Positions 21,638 through 32,213 of a stretch of 48,600 nucleotides of DNA are shown here, one piece after another; position 1 is the first letter of the stretch; every line of letters starts with the position of its first letter. Source of the stretch: Candolleomyces eurysporus (lineage: Eukaryota; Basidiomycota; Agaricomycetes; Agaricales; Psathyrellaceae); assembly GCA_027579435.1 (NCBI GenBank), contig JANBPK010001245.1, positions 1-48,600 of the forward strand, read 5' to 3'. The position numbers were made by a program, and so were the translations under genes. The notes beneath the pieces were generated by a model that made no database searches, was not told the DNA's origin, and was given only the letters and a program-made list of their open reading frames with translations.

Positions 21638-24600
21638 ATGCCCTCTTTTTTCGCCAAGATGAGGCGGGCGTCTCTCCCGCCGTCGGCAGTCACGGCAGAG
21701 CCGCAACAGGTCCAGGTGGCCCAAGTCACAGCGCCAGGCGCGGAGGACGCTGGAAGGAGACGACATCGCAGTCAAATATATGCGCCAACCGACGTTTCCA
21801 TTCCATTCCCCAAGAGATATAGTTTTAGCCAGCCCCAGGGTGCAGGCGACTTCTTCAACGCTATGCTTCCGCCTCAAGTCACGCCCCTCCAGCCCAGTCA
21901 AAGGAAAAACCGCTCCGAGGAAAGACAGCTAAAGAGGCACGGGGGGTTCGAGCTACAAGNAGGCCACCCAAAGGAGCAGGAGAATAGTAAGTAACAGCGA
22001 TATTTCCCAGAATAAGCGTAATCTCTGACGAACTCGGCGTTGGTGACGAAAGTGCCACCACACCCTTCTCCTTTTTCATACTACCCAGGAAGCCCTAGCG
22101 GGACTTTTGGTCATCCGACGATCAGGGAGAAAACCATGGCAAAGTTNAAAAAATGCCGGGTTGCTACCACAGAATGAATATCAAACGCGTAGTCGAGCCA
22201 GCTCCCACTCAGATCGGGATACACGAGTCGAGACGCCCACATCAGCGTTTTACTCCCAACACAACTCGTCTTCTTCCGTCATAGCGCCAGCATATGCGCA
22301 AACGACGCCTTCTCCCAGCAACACGTTCGGACCTCGAACGCCAGTGCGATTTTCAGGCTCAGGACGACGCATTAAAGTCAACGAAATATTTTTCAGTCAC
22401 CTGGAGACACCACCACCGCTGCCTCCTCTCGACCATCCTGCATTCGTTCAGTCCAGCAAGCATCGGATTCCAGGAAGCCAGTCTAGCGAAAGGGAAACTC
22501 GTTCCCAAGGTCGCGTTGCCGATAAAAAAGAGCCTCGACATTCCCAATCCCTTCCATCTATTCGAAGAGCAGCCAGAAACTCATCCAGCAGGGCTAGTCC
22601 GACGCGGCCGAGGCGCAAAGGGTCGAAGTCTTCTTTTTTTTTCCAGGTTGGAAGGGCAATCGAAGGCTGAAGCGACAAAGAAGGGCCACACAAGATCTCA
22701 AAGCAAAGGCAGTCTAAACAGCAACCTGAGTCGAAGGTCCAGTGCAGAATTCAGCGCCAAACAAGTGTCATTGCTGGGAGTTGGCAGAAAGAGTAGCGAG
22801 AGCTGGGAAGTACAAGTGTCAAAGGAGTTGCTACGACTTTCTCTGGCACAAGACGTTGTCAATGGTGGAGGTAAGAAGCGGCGCGCTGTGAATCGTGGAT
22901 CAATTGCTGACGGCCCTCATTCTATTTTAGGGCATGTGTCTGCACGCGGCAATAACGTGGGTAGCTTGGCCGATTTTCCATCTATCCTTTGTTTCTTGCT
23001 TACCTCTATCTCCCTTTCTTATTCTTTCTGCTGTCGGCTGTCTTCTCTAGCTGCAGTGTGGTGAGAGCGGTGGGGTGCAAGGCTTGGGTCCACCCTTTTC
23101 CTTCCAGGGTGAGTCACGCGTCTGGACTTGCCTCGAGGCAGACCGTTTAATTCTGCAACGTGCCCATTGGCCTGTCCGCACGGTTCCTTTCACCAATTCA
23201 CTACTGACTCTGGCATAACCTCATTCCTACAGATACCTCTGCACCTAATCAATCCCGGTCTCACTATCGCGCTGCGGCGGTAGGCAAAGCCACACAGAAT
23301 TCCCGGATACCCCATTCTATCGATTCTGCCATCTCCATCTCTAGCATGTCAGAGAGCAATGGCGCCAGCAACTCGAGGGGACTTCTGAACCCTTCTGTCG
23401 GCAGGCTTAGGCCGAAAACGAATAGTAATGCTTCCCGTCGAGAAGGAAGGCCAAAATTCAGCTCGGAACGGACTCGTACTCCGTCCCCTCCCCCGCCCAA
23501 GCTGACCACCTTTTCGGCTGCCTCCGGGTCTGGGCAAGCCTCCTCATCCCTGCTTGTTCCTCCCGCTTTATCGTTCACTGCCGCAACGCCCGAGGCGTCG
23601 CCTATCTNCCCCAAAGCGGACACACCACAAGTCGACGCCTACTCAGCCGGGCTCGGCAATACGCACTTCCAGTCCACCTCCAGCCATTCAAAAATCATTC
23701 TCGAGCGCGTCTGCCAAGAGAAAAGCCGATGAAGCAGAAGTTGACAGCCACACGCCTCCCAGAGAGCACCGCACAACTTTCGCTCCTGAGCCTCGCAGTA
23801 AGCGTTGGAATCTGTGTCCGCATAAATTCTCACAACTGACTTGACTGCCTGCCTTAATCTAGCGCACCGTGCATCAGCGACTTCAGGCTCTTCTCATGCG
23901 CCCTCTTCATTCCATCGAAGCAAGCGCGCACGTATCTCGCTTCCATCGGATAATCATGGGTCAGTGAGGAGTGCTCTTCCATCTTTGGGAGGTGACAGCC
24001 CGAATGCAAAGTCAACTGGGTCTTTGTCGAGCAGACAGAGCAAGACCAGCGCGAGTCATACAGGTCATCACCAGCAACGCTCTAGCCGACCTTCAACCAG
24101 AGACGGTCATGGAGCAGGCGGTGTCCCTCACAGACCTTCATCTCGGCGCAGCTTGTCTCAGGCGTCTATTCCCATCTCAGCATTTATGTCCCCCCATGCT
24201 CCTTCAATCTCACGCTCAAGCGCTTTCCATATGCGTGACCCCAGGAAACCGCCTCGCACTCAAGACACCCCTTGGACGCTGTCATTCCCTGAGGAGGTGC
24301 AAGAAGGTGGGAGCAGGTGGGCTTTCGACGGCTGGACGGATAGAGGGGGAAGCCCACTTCATGCCTGGCNTTTTTTTCATCGGGTTCATNATTTTCCCTC
24401 TATGGTGGTTGGCTGGATTCGTGATTCCTATTCTTCGAACACGAAGATTGGGAGGCGGTGACGCTGAGAAGGGTGTCGTTCTCGATGATCCGCAGGTGGA
24501 ACACGGTACGTAGAGCCACTTCTGCCATAGCCCAATCCCTAACTTGCTTCCTCTAGATTACAAGTCATGGCGACGGCGCTGCCGTATCATGGCCGGTGTC

Positions 24601-24651
24601 TCCCTCGTGACTTACATTCCGTTTATTGTCCTTGTCGCCATTTACGCATGA
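21638..24651 (+). CDS. serine-rich protein with two C-terminal membrane helices, unknown function
   Basis: A long, mostly disordered Ser/Arg/Pro-rich protein. Introns fit at 21987-22088, 22871-22930, about 22954-23055, about 23107-23232, about 23800-23862 and 24506-24556, the last being well supported. The C-terminus holds PWTLSFPEEVQ, then a hydrophobic helix (FFIGFIIFPLWWLAGFVIPI), an acidic/basic linker ending EHDYKSWRRRCR and a second helix (VSLVTYIPFIVLVAIYA) before the stop. This suggests a cytoplasmic tail anchored in a membrane by a hairpin. The frame is broken at an N (22147), a T9 run (22634-22642), an N (23608) and an N (24370). Each one-base deletion restores a consistent Ser-rich or TM frame, so I treat these as sequence errors. 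The start is uncertain, and I recognise no named family. Confidence 0.68.
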
Positions 24652-25396
24652 TCATGTTCTCTTGACCGCTTTCTGCGCGTTCACGCTTTACGATTTTAGC
24701 TNTTCTCAGTTTTCCCNTGACTGGTCCCTTGCCCGATCTTCAAGCAGTCTCCATTCCTCTCCGCAGCATTACCATCATCTACCTCACATCGTTCATTGAC
24801 CGCAGCCTCTTCATACCATAATCGCCGCCACCCACCTTTTTCCGAGCCACTCGATGGACTCGTAACAGTCATTCTTTACTTACCGTCGCTCTTTCCATTT
24901 CTTTTTCATTCGCCATGTCTTGTTCAGCCCGCCCATTGTGCTTTTAGTATACCGCCGGGCTTTCCCGTTCGAGTTGTAGTATCTTGATTGACGGTCCCAT
25001 TATCCTACTCCTACGATACGGTTCGCTCTGGCTATTTATGCGCTAGACAAATTAATGTGTGTTTTTCGTTAAAATGTCTATGTAGCAATATGTGTTCTTC
25101 GAAATTCGACCGAAAAAATAAATATCTTGCCATGCGTTGGCAAGAGGCTCAAAACCGTCCGTTATCGTGAGTGGGTGCAATTACTATTACGATCCGTACA
25201 TTTTTTTTTCTACCTTCTACGCCCTCAGACTTGCACCGAAAAGCGACTGGTTCGAGGACTAGTAATCTACGTTGGCAAGGACGATAGGCGCTTGAGGGTT
25301 CTGTCCGAGTCACGGGNGTTTTTTAGGTTCGTTGAGACGCTCATCTTTTCTTCTCGTCTGCCATGATATCACTCCGTACAGTGACATAGATTTCTC
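24652..25396. other. intergenic, 3' UTR and RPC17 promoter
   Basis: About 745 bp of T/C-rich DNA after the serine-rich gene and before the RPC17 start. It contains Ns at 24702 and 24717 and a T9 run near 25200. No gene is recognised. Confidence 0.5.
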
Positions 25397-26273
25397 ATGG
25401 AGGTGAGTCGAGGGATTCCTCGAATCGATTTCAGCCTACTTACAAGGAGGAGTATACAGGTAGTCAACGCACGAGCCGCACTTCTGTCCAACTTTGAAGT
25501 CCTGAGCCTTCTGAAGGAACTCGAGAGCGATCATCTCGCCCGAACCAAAACTATTCAGCGAATTAAGAAAGAGGAAGAAGCGAATGGAACTGGTGTCCCC
25601 GGAAATCACGGTGCTGTCCTCGAGACGAGTGAAAANCTTCGGACAATCGAGGTGGAGGTGCGTACTACCACTCCCTCNCNGAAGGTCATGGAGCATGGAA
25701 CCGACTANCGCGATTGGATTGAATTGCGCTCGTTGTTGCGGCGTAGGCTATAGGGTATTTGGGCGCGGACTATCTGCCTACGTCTAAACAGACCTCTGAA
25801 GGGATCACGAAGCTTGTTAAAGCANTGGAGCCTTATGATCTTACCAAGGCGGAAAAATTGCAGATTGTGAATTTGGCCCCGACGAGTCCTGTTGAGCTAT
25901 ATGTCGTACGTCTNTCTCTTTCATATCATTCACTCGTNCTATTACTGAGTGTNATTATTTTTTTTTGTGTGTTTAGATTGTGGAAGAGTTGGAGGATCGT
26001 CTTGGGGACCGGATGGACGGGCTCCTNGAGCGTATCCAGAGCATTCAGGGAGAAATTTCCTCTTCCGCTTCCGCCGGCACTGCNNNTGCTGCTGCTGCNG
26101 NGGNTGTGAACGGGATTGTCGGTGAAGACCCCCAGGTTATNGGGAGTGTCTCGTGGGATAACCCGACGGATGACTTTGGGGAGGANGCCGATGCTATTTA
26201 TGATGAAGAAATGTTTGATGATTCTGGCGAGGGGGTGGGGGTGGAAGGAGATTTGGATTTGGAGGAGGATTAA
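25397..26273 (+). CDS. RPC17: DNA-directed RNA polymerase III subunit Rpc17 (RPC9/CRCP)
   Basis: Stalk subunit of RNA polymerase III (Rpb4-like) that pairs with Rpc25 in transcription of tRNA and 5S genes. Four exons: 25397-25402, 25460-25657, 25747-25905 and 25977-26273, about 219 aa. The first exon is only ATG GAG; splicing gives MEVVNARAALLSNFEVLSLL, the expected N-terminus. Conserved blocks are NLRTIEVEAIGYL, LTKAEKLQIVNLAPTSPVEL and YVIVEELEDRLGDR, the HRDC-like Rpb4-family core. Beyond this core there is an Ala-rich tract with several Ns, and then a long acidic tail (EEMFDDSGEGVGVEG) of about 60 residues. The tail is longer than I expect for the family. Ns inside exons read well as single unknown bases here. 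Confidence 0.9.
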
Positions 26274-27017
26274 CCCCGAACCGTAGGTGCTGTTCGCGTT
26301 TCATGGTCTTAATGGCTCTAACTTCTGTACTCTAGGGGGCACCGCAGCTTTTTTAAACCTGGGTCGGGGCATATACCCAGATGACGACATACGGGTTCAG
26401 GTTCATGGCTGCATGCAGCCCATCTGACCCAGCTTTTGTTGCGACATCACTGGCGGCTCGATTTAGTCTTATGACAAGTTGTCATTTGACTTTTGTATAC
26501 GGGCTGTTGTCGTTGATTCCAGTCACATCACGGCCGGAAAATGCTGAAGAATTGTGGGCAGACCACGTCGCATTTCCCCCGTCGTTCCAGTGCAGACGTT
26601 GCCTGGCACACTGTATCAAATGTTCGTGGCGTGTCACATATCAGCGCTCATGGCTCGATGCGATGCACATCCAGTAGTCGGTGACGACCATGGCCTTCTC
26701 CCTGCTATGATAGATTGCATCGGTAGAATGGCTGTTTTTATTCGGTTGAATATTCAAGCACTGGCAGAGCCCCGTATTTTACCAAGAGGACCGCTCAAAG
26801 CAATCCAGACGGCAGCTTACGTAATAGCATAAACAAAGGGTCAAACACAGATGGCTTGCGAGCTTGTCTCCTCAACACTCATTTGACAGTGAATTTAAGA
26901 GGACATTCAAACATCCCCAACCATCTCAAGTACGTTGGCTTTGAACCTAAGCATCGCAGGGTTTGCTGCTAGACTTAATGCACCCATTTTTTAGTCCATT
27001 TTCAGCTCGAAAAACCC
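26274..27017. other. intergenic, RPC17 3' flank and NOT2 promoter
   Basis: About 740 bp. Overlapping open frames at 26381-26677 and 26554-26832 have no recognisable motif, no good splice context and differ in frame. I treat them as chance frames. Confidence 0.5.
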
Positions 27018-29348
27018 ATGAATCGAACAGGTATGCAAAATGATGCTCAGCGACCCCCGTCGCGTACCATTTCTCATCGCACAACCGCGGCCTAGGTCAA
27101 CCACAGCAGCGGGGACCAAGCCTAGCGGCGACCCCAGGTCTTTCCGGCCCATTTCGACCCCCATATCCTGGCTATGGAATGCCGCCAAGGAACGTTCTCC
27201 AAACCGGGGGTTATGTGCCCAATCTCCAGCCCAGCAACCATCGAACGGGCTCGCAACAATCGCAGGTCCAGAGTATGACTCCTCAGACAAACCCAGGATT
27301 TATGCAGGCGAGAGGTCAGGGCAGCTTCGGCTTTGGTGGAGGGGCTCTAGGCCAGCATCAAGCTTCAACACCCTTGCAACAGCAGCAGCAACAGCTATCG
27401 TCGCAACAGCAGCAACAGACGAACGGAACGTCGACACCGATGCCACCTCATTTAGCCCAGTCGTCTGTTATCGGCACACCGTCAATATCGTCGTCGACAG
27501 AGGTCGCCCTTGATCCTAATGATTTTCCGGTACTTGGATCAACACCGACAAATAACACATCGAGCAGTAGTACGGCGGGTGCGACGGCGGCAGGCGGGAC
27601 AAGCTATGCGAGTCAGGCGGGGACAGGAGTGTCACTGGCCGGGTCAGGCGCGGGTGGCATTGGAAGTGGATCCGGCAACCAGCCAAGAGATTTCACGCCC
27701 GACGACTTTCCAGCCCTAGGCGGTCAATCGCACACGAACCAGAACCAGAGCGCATCGCAGAACCAAAATTCGAACCAGGAGAGCATACCGCATCCCCCAG
27801 GCTTGAATGGTTTTCAGCAGCAAGAATTTCAGCAGCGAAGCCGCAATCTGCTAGGAGAATTGACAGGGGGCATTCCTCAAGGGACACCAGGCATGCTTAA
27901 TCTTGGCCCTCAGGCAAGGAACGTACACCCAGGGTTTCAGCAAAACCAGACGGAGTCGGACAAGCAACAAAGAGTGAGTGTCCTTGTTTTGATGATACAC
28001 GCTCCACATTATATTCTACCTATCCGGCAACCGCCATTCCGAGAGGTTAATTGGAGCGCTGACGGGCAAGCTGCAGAATAACTATTCTTTGAAGCTTGTC
28101 CAGGCAGCACGTGCGGCCTTAAGTCCATCTCCCCAATCCCAACCAGCCGGCGGTACTACTACCGTGGGTTCAACAGATCTGTGGTGTAACATGTCTTCTT
28201 ACGAACCTTATTTTTAGAATGGTGCAGGTCAAGCATCACTCCAGTCCCATCTGAATGCACCCACAGGCGTGCCTCCACCCGCTGGCTCCTTCTCTCAGCA
28301 GCAACAACAATCTGGTAATCCAAATCTTCCCAACAACGGACCTTTTCCCTCAAACGGGATCATTGCAGGTGACGCCAACGTGAATGTGAGCACAGCAAAC
28401 CCGAACGGAAGCTCGCACCCAAACTCGACTTCGTCGTCAAATCCTAATTCGTCGGGGCATATACAGCACCCACAGACACCAGCTCAGCAAGTTCTGATGA
28501 GCGCGGCAGATCGTTGGGGCCTATTGTCTCTAATAGCTTTAATGAAAAACGCGAACTCAGAGCTCGATCACGGGTTGAGCAGTATAGGCACGGATTTAGG
28601 AACGATGGGACTGGATATGTCGTATCCTGGGTGAGCGTCCATTCGATTTAGCTCCTTTCAGATTTTGATCGATATTCCGTAGGAATCTGTATTCTACGTT
28701 CATTACACCTTGGGCAGACCAGTCAGCAGCTCTTCAAGTGGAACCTGATTTCCATTTACCCGCGTGTTATCTTAGCGTTCAACCTCCGCCACCTAGTCCG
28801 GCCAAGGCGGCTCTATTCAGCGACGAGACACTGTTCTTCATGTTCTACTCAAGTCCACGGGATGCAATTCAAGAAGTTGCAGCCCAGGAGCTGTACGTTT
28901 TGTTTCACCCGTGCTCGCGTTATTATCGGTTTGATCCTTACCCCTTCTCGTCACAGGTGGAACCGTAATTGGAGATGGCACAAGGACCTTCGATTATGGA
29001 TCACAAAGGAGAGTGGTACCGCACCTTCTCAGAAGGTGCAAGGTGGCGAACAAGGACTGTACACATTCTGGGACCCAGAGACTTGGCAGAAGGAAAGGAA
29101 GGATATGACGGTCGTTTACGCTGATTTGGAAGAGAAATCGACGCCGGCGAACACAGGTTTGATGCCCACGCCAATTGGCCAAACGCCGGGACCAACTCAG
29201 CAACATGCTCAACCCGCACCGTTAGGAGCCCAGCTACCTAATCAAGTGGCCACGGCGCAACGCGGGTCGTTCCAGATGGGCGTTGCGGGTACGTCAATGA
29301 TATCTTGTATGACCTCACCTCCTGACCGNTTTTTTTTTTGCAGCGTAA
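27018..29348 (+). CDS. NOT2: CCR4-NOT complex subunit Not2 (NOT2/3/5 domain)
   Basis: Scaffold subunit of the CCR4-NOT deadenylase complex, acting in mRNA decay and transcription. Seven exons fit: 27018-27030, 27096-27973, 28044-28163, 28218-28630, 28683-28892, 28957-29288 and 29344-29348, giving 656 aa. The N-terminal two thirds are Gln/Ser/Gly/Asn-rich, with polyglutamine and two short DDFPALG/NDFPVLG motifs typical of Not2. A central helix (DRWGLLSLIALMK) leads to the C-terminal NOT-box, with TLFFMFYSSPRDAIQEVAAQ, WNRNWRWHKDLRLWITKE, LYTFWDPETWQKERKD and VVYADLEEK. A Pro/Gln-rich tail of about 45 residues follows. ATG 27018 is supported because its 65-nt intron joins it in frame to a Gly/Pro-rich N-terminus. 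The exon 3 donor (28164) is the least certain junction. Confidence 0.92.
27379..27419 (+). repeat. CAG/CAA repeat coding polyglutamine in NOT2
   Basis: Two blocks of CAG/CAA codons separated by CTATCGTCG give two runs of five to seven Gln. Codons are mixed, so the tract is probably fairly stable. Similar low-complexity Gln tracts recur later in the same protein (near 28299-28312). Confidence 0.85.
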
Positions 29349-29943
29349 ACCAGTTGATCCTGAGCATTGAGCATTTCTTGCTCGTTGTATTCCCAATCCC
29401 TATTTGTTCCAACAAGACCTGTGTCTCTTTTTCCTTGTGACTTGCCCTCCTGACTCAGAACTGTGTACTAGCTGTACTCCATTTGTTGTTTGACATATCC
29501 TAACGCGTGCTTGTGTTATGGCCATGGCCAACCGTATACGCTTTTCCCTGGCCGATTGACAGCCTCGGACGGNGGCGTCAATCATTAGGTCTAGGCACGT
29601 TGTGCTTCATGAATGAAAAATGGGCAAAACTAAGCATGTAAATCGAGACCACGAGTCGAGCCGGGAGACGAACTCGGAGTATTTCAGCCTTTTCTTCTCC
29701 GACGTGATGATCGAGGTGGCCCGGCCTCAAACTCGCAATGAGTATCGTTTCGGATAATGAGCCGTCTCTCGACGCATTTTCTCTAGTATAAAATGCAGGC
29801 CTCCCAGAANACGTTTGCTGCAAGCCAGCTCTCGAGCAACCCCACCCACCCGCACGCTTACGTCCTAATTTGTCGCGCGCGCCTAAATGAATTCGATTAA
29901 TTGGTTTGAGCTTGCACTCTTGCCACCAAATCATTTCTACGAT
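29349..29943. other. intergenic, NOT2 3' UTR and GGTase-I beta promoter
   Basis: About 595 bp. It contains Ns at 29573 and 29810. An upstream in-frame ATG at 29887 would extend the next protein by 19 residues, but those have no counterpart that I recognise. No separate gene is seen. Confidence 0.5.
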
Positions 29944-31564
29944 ATGGCTGATGGCGTCACCCCCTTCCCTGCCCTCCTTCGGACGGCCCATGCTTCGCAC
30001 TGTAAACGATGTCTTAATGGTGTGTATGGATCTGTGATATCGTACATTGAGACTATTGACCAAGTTCATGCAGGTTTACCCGGTTCACAAACCGAGCTTG
30101 ATGCATCACGGTACGATTTCGCTCTCCTAGAACCTAGCGACTCGAAGCTNAGATTTATCATTTGCCAAAGNCTCGGCGTAGTCTTCTACTGTCTTGGGGC
30201 CATGGATCTGCTCGGACAGTTGCAAGACCAATCCGATAACGACAGGGAGATGTGGAGGCANTGGGTCTGGGAACAGCACATAAGTGCGTTGTCGTCGCCC
30301 TTCACCTCTCGTCTCCGAACNTGGCTAATCGGTCCCTTTTNCATCTCGTTTAGGTGGTGAATCTGGATCTGGGTTCAAACCAAGTCCCTTCATGACTCCN
30401 CAACACCCCTCGGACGAAAAGGTGAGTGTCAGCCGAACGACCGAGCGATCATGTCAGGAGACTGATCTTGTCCTCAGGTTCAATCGACAAAATACGATTC
30501 CCCCCATTTGATAATGTCGTATACCGCATTACTGACTCTAGCTATGCTTCGGGACGATTTCTCGAATCTCGACCGTCCAGGATTGGTAAAATTNNTAAAG
30601 AACTGTCAGAAGGAAGACGGAAGGTAGACTTTGCCTCTTTTCTTGTTGCAATCACAGCTCAAAGCAATTTAGCTTCTCTACGGTCCCTGGCGACGGGGAG
30701 TCCGATTTACGCACCCTATACTGCGCATTCGCTATTAGCAGCATGCTCAATGACTGGTCTGGCATCGATGTCGACCGCGCCCTTACGTGGGTGGCTTCCT
30801 GTCGAGTGAGTACCTNTTGTGAAGTTATCTTCTCAAGCATGTGTTGACATGTGAGCACAGACCTACGAAGGCGGCTATGGCCAGACGTCGTTCTGTGAAG
30901 CTCATGGTGAGAAGTGAATTCTCTGGTACCGCTCACCAGCTCACCGAACTGCCCCTCAAGGCGGTATCACGTACATCGCCCTGGCGTCAATTTATCTGGC
31001 GCCGCCCGAGTATTCGAAATATCACTTGTCAGGGTCTGAGAAGGAGGTCACAATTCGCTGGTTACTTAGTAACCAGCTTCCCTCTGGTGGATTCTGCGGA
31101 AGAACTAACAAAGAGGCTGACGCCTGCTATTGCTTCTGGTGCGGAGCTGCTCTGAAGGCAAGTATCCTCTTTGCAACGCCGCCTTGTCCAGGCAGAGCAT
31201 TAACNTTTGACTACCCAGGTACTTGGCGCTAGCAACCTCGTCAACTCAAAGGGGATGGCAGAATTTCTCGCAAGCTGCCAATTTAAATACGGCGGAATAG
31301 CAAAGGCTCCGGGTGACCATCCTGGTAAGCCTTCAGTTTCCTGGCGTTCAAATACAATGACTTCCATCTGATCATTATCCTTTTTTTTTNCGAGCAGATC
31401 CGTACCATACCTACCTCTCCCTCGCCGCACTCTGCATATGTCCCCCAGAGCTAGCNGTGATAGACCAGAACGCCCTTTCGTGGAAATTTGAACCCCTNGA
31501 TCCTCTCCTCAATGCCAAAGAGTCAACTGCACTCTGGCTACGACAACACGTTCCTGCTCAATGA
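29944..31564 (+). CDS. CDC43: protein geranylgeranyltransferase type I, beta subunit
   Basis: Catalytic subunit that attaches geranylgeranyl to CaaX proteins such as Rho-family GTPases, working with the shared alpha subunit. Nine exons give 382 aa: 29944-30019, 30074-30283, 30354-30421, 30478-30623, 30673-30805, 30861-30906, 30961-31157, 31219-31324 and 31398-31564. Prenyltransferase repeats are visible: YDSPHLIMSYTALLTLAML, KNCQKEDGSF, DLRTLYCAFAISSML, YEGGYGQTSFCEAHGGITY, LPSGGFCGRTNKEADACYCF and YGGIAKAPGDHPDPYHTYLS. The zinc ligands are the Asp and Cys of EADACY and the His of DPYHTY. The intron at 31158-31218 uses a GC donor (AAG|GCAAGT). Ns inside exons read as single bases. An alternative start at 29887 exists. 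Confidence 0.93.
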
Positions 31565-32213
31565 TCGGTCGGTCTTCGGGTGCTCCTATACCTCCACTCT
31601 CCCTGCCCTCTGAGGCTAGACCCATCAGACCACCGCAGTAGCCTTACATCGTTAACTACATCAACTGATCCNAACCCCTCATGCTCTCGAAACGTCGGTC
31701 TTTGAAATACACGCCACATCCTAACCATTACCGTTCGAACAACTATATCTCCACTGCAATGAATTCATTTATGACTGTTGACTATCTCGTGTTCGATCAA
31801 TGCACACTAATTTCCTCGCTGGGTTTCACAACGGCGCCTGTACGTACCTAATACCGCCCAGGTACTCTGAATAAGAACTAACCCGAATTTCATACACGGC
31901 AGAAGGTTCTGTCGTCCTCGAGGCACCGATGGTGAGCCAAAGATCGAGACTCCCTGACCTTCTATTCGATTTGTTCTCTCGTTGTGGCAAGTTCTGACAT
32001 ATCGATATACGTGTGAAGTTTTTCATGCAAATCGACTTGNAAAAAACAACCGAAAGCGAGAACCATTGACTCACTGTCCGACATGAGTTGCTGGGCAGTA
32101 TTACCGACGGTCTAGAAGCCAGAAGGTAGGAGCTAGGAACGACTAGAAAACGGTAACCCTGCCTTTCGCGGCTGCTATTGTCCAGTTGACATCAACGCAT
32201 TGAAGGATATGCA
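31565..32213. other. convergent intergenic region
   Basis: About 650 bp between two converging genes. It should hold both 3' UTRs. It contains Ns at 31672 and 32040. No gene or RNA is recognised. Confidence 0.5.

Noticed and set aside
26381..26832. Two overlapping open frames between RPC17 and NOT2
   Set aside because: No motifs, conflicting frames and no splice support; most likely chance frames in UTR or promoter DNA.
29887..29943. Upstream ATG as the start of geranylgeranyltransferase I beta
   Set aside because: It adds 19 residues with no recognised counterpart. ATG 29944 gives a more usual N-terminus, though the longer form is not excluded.
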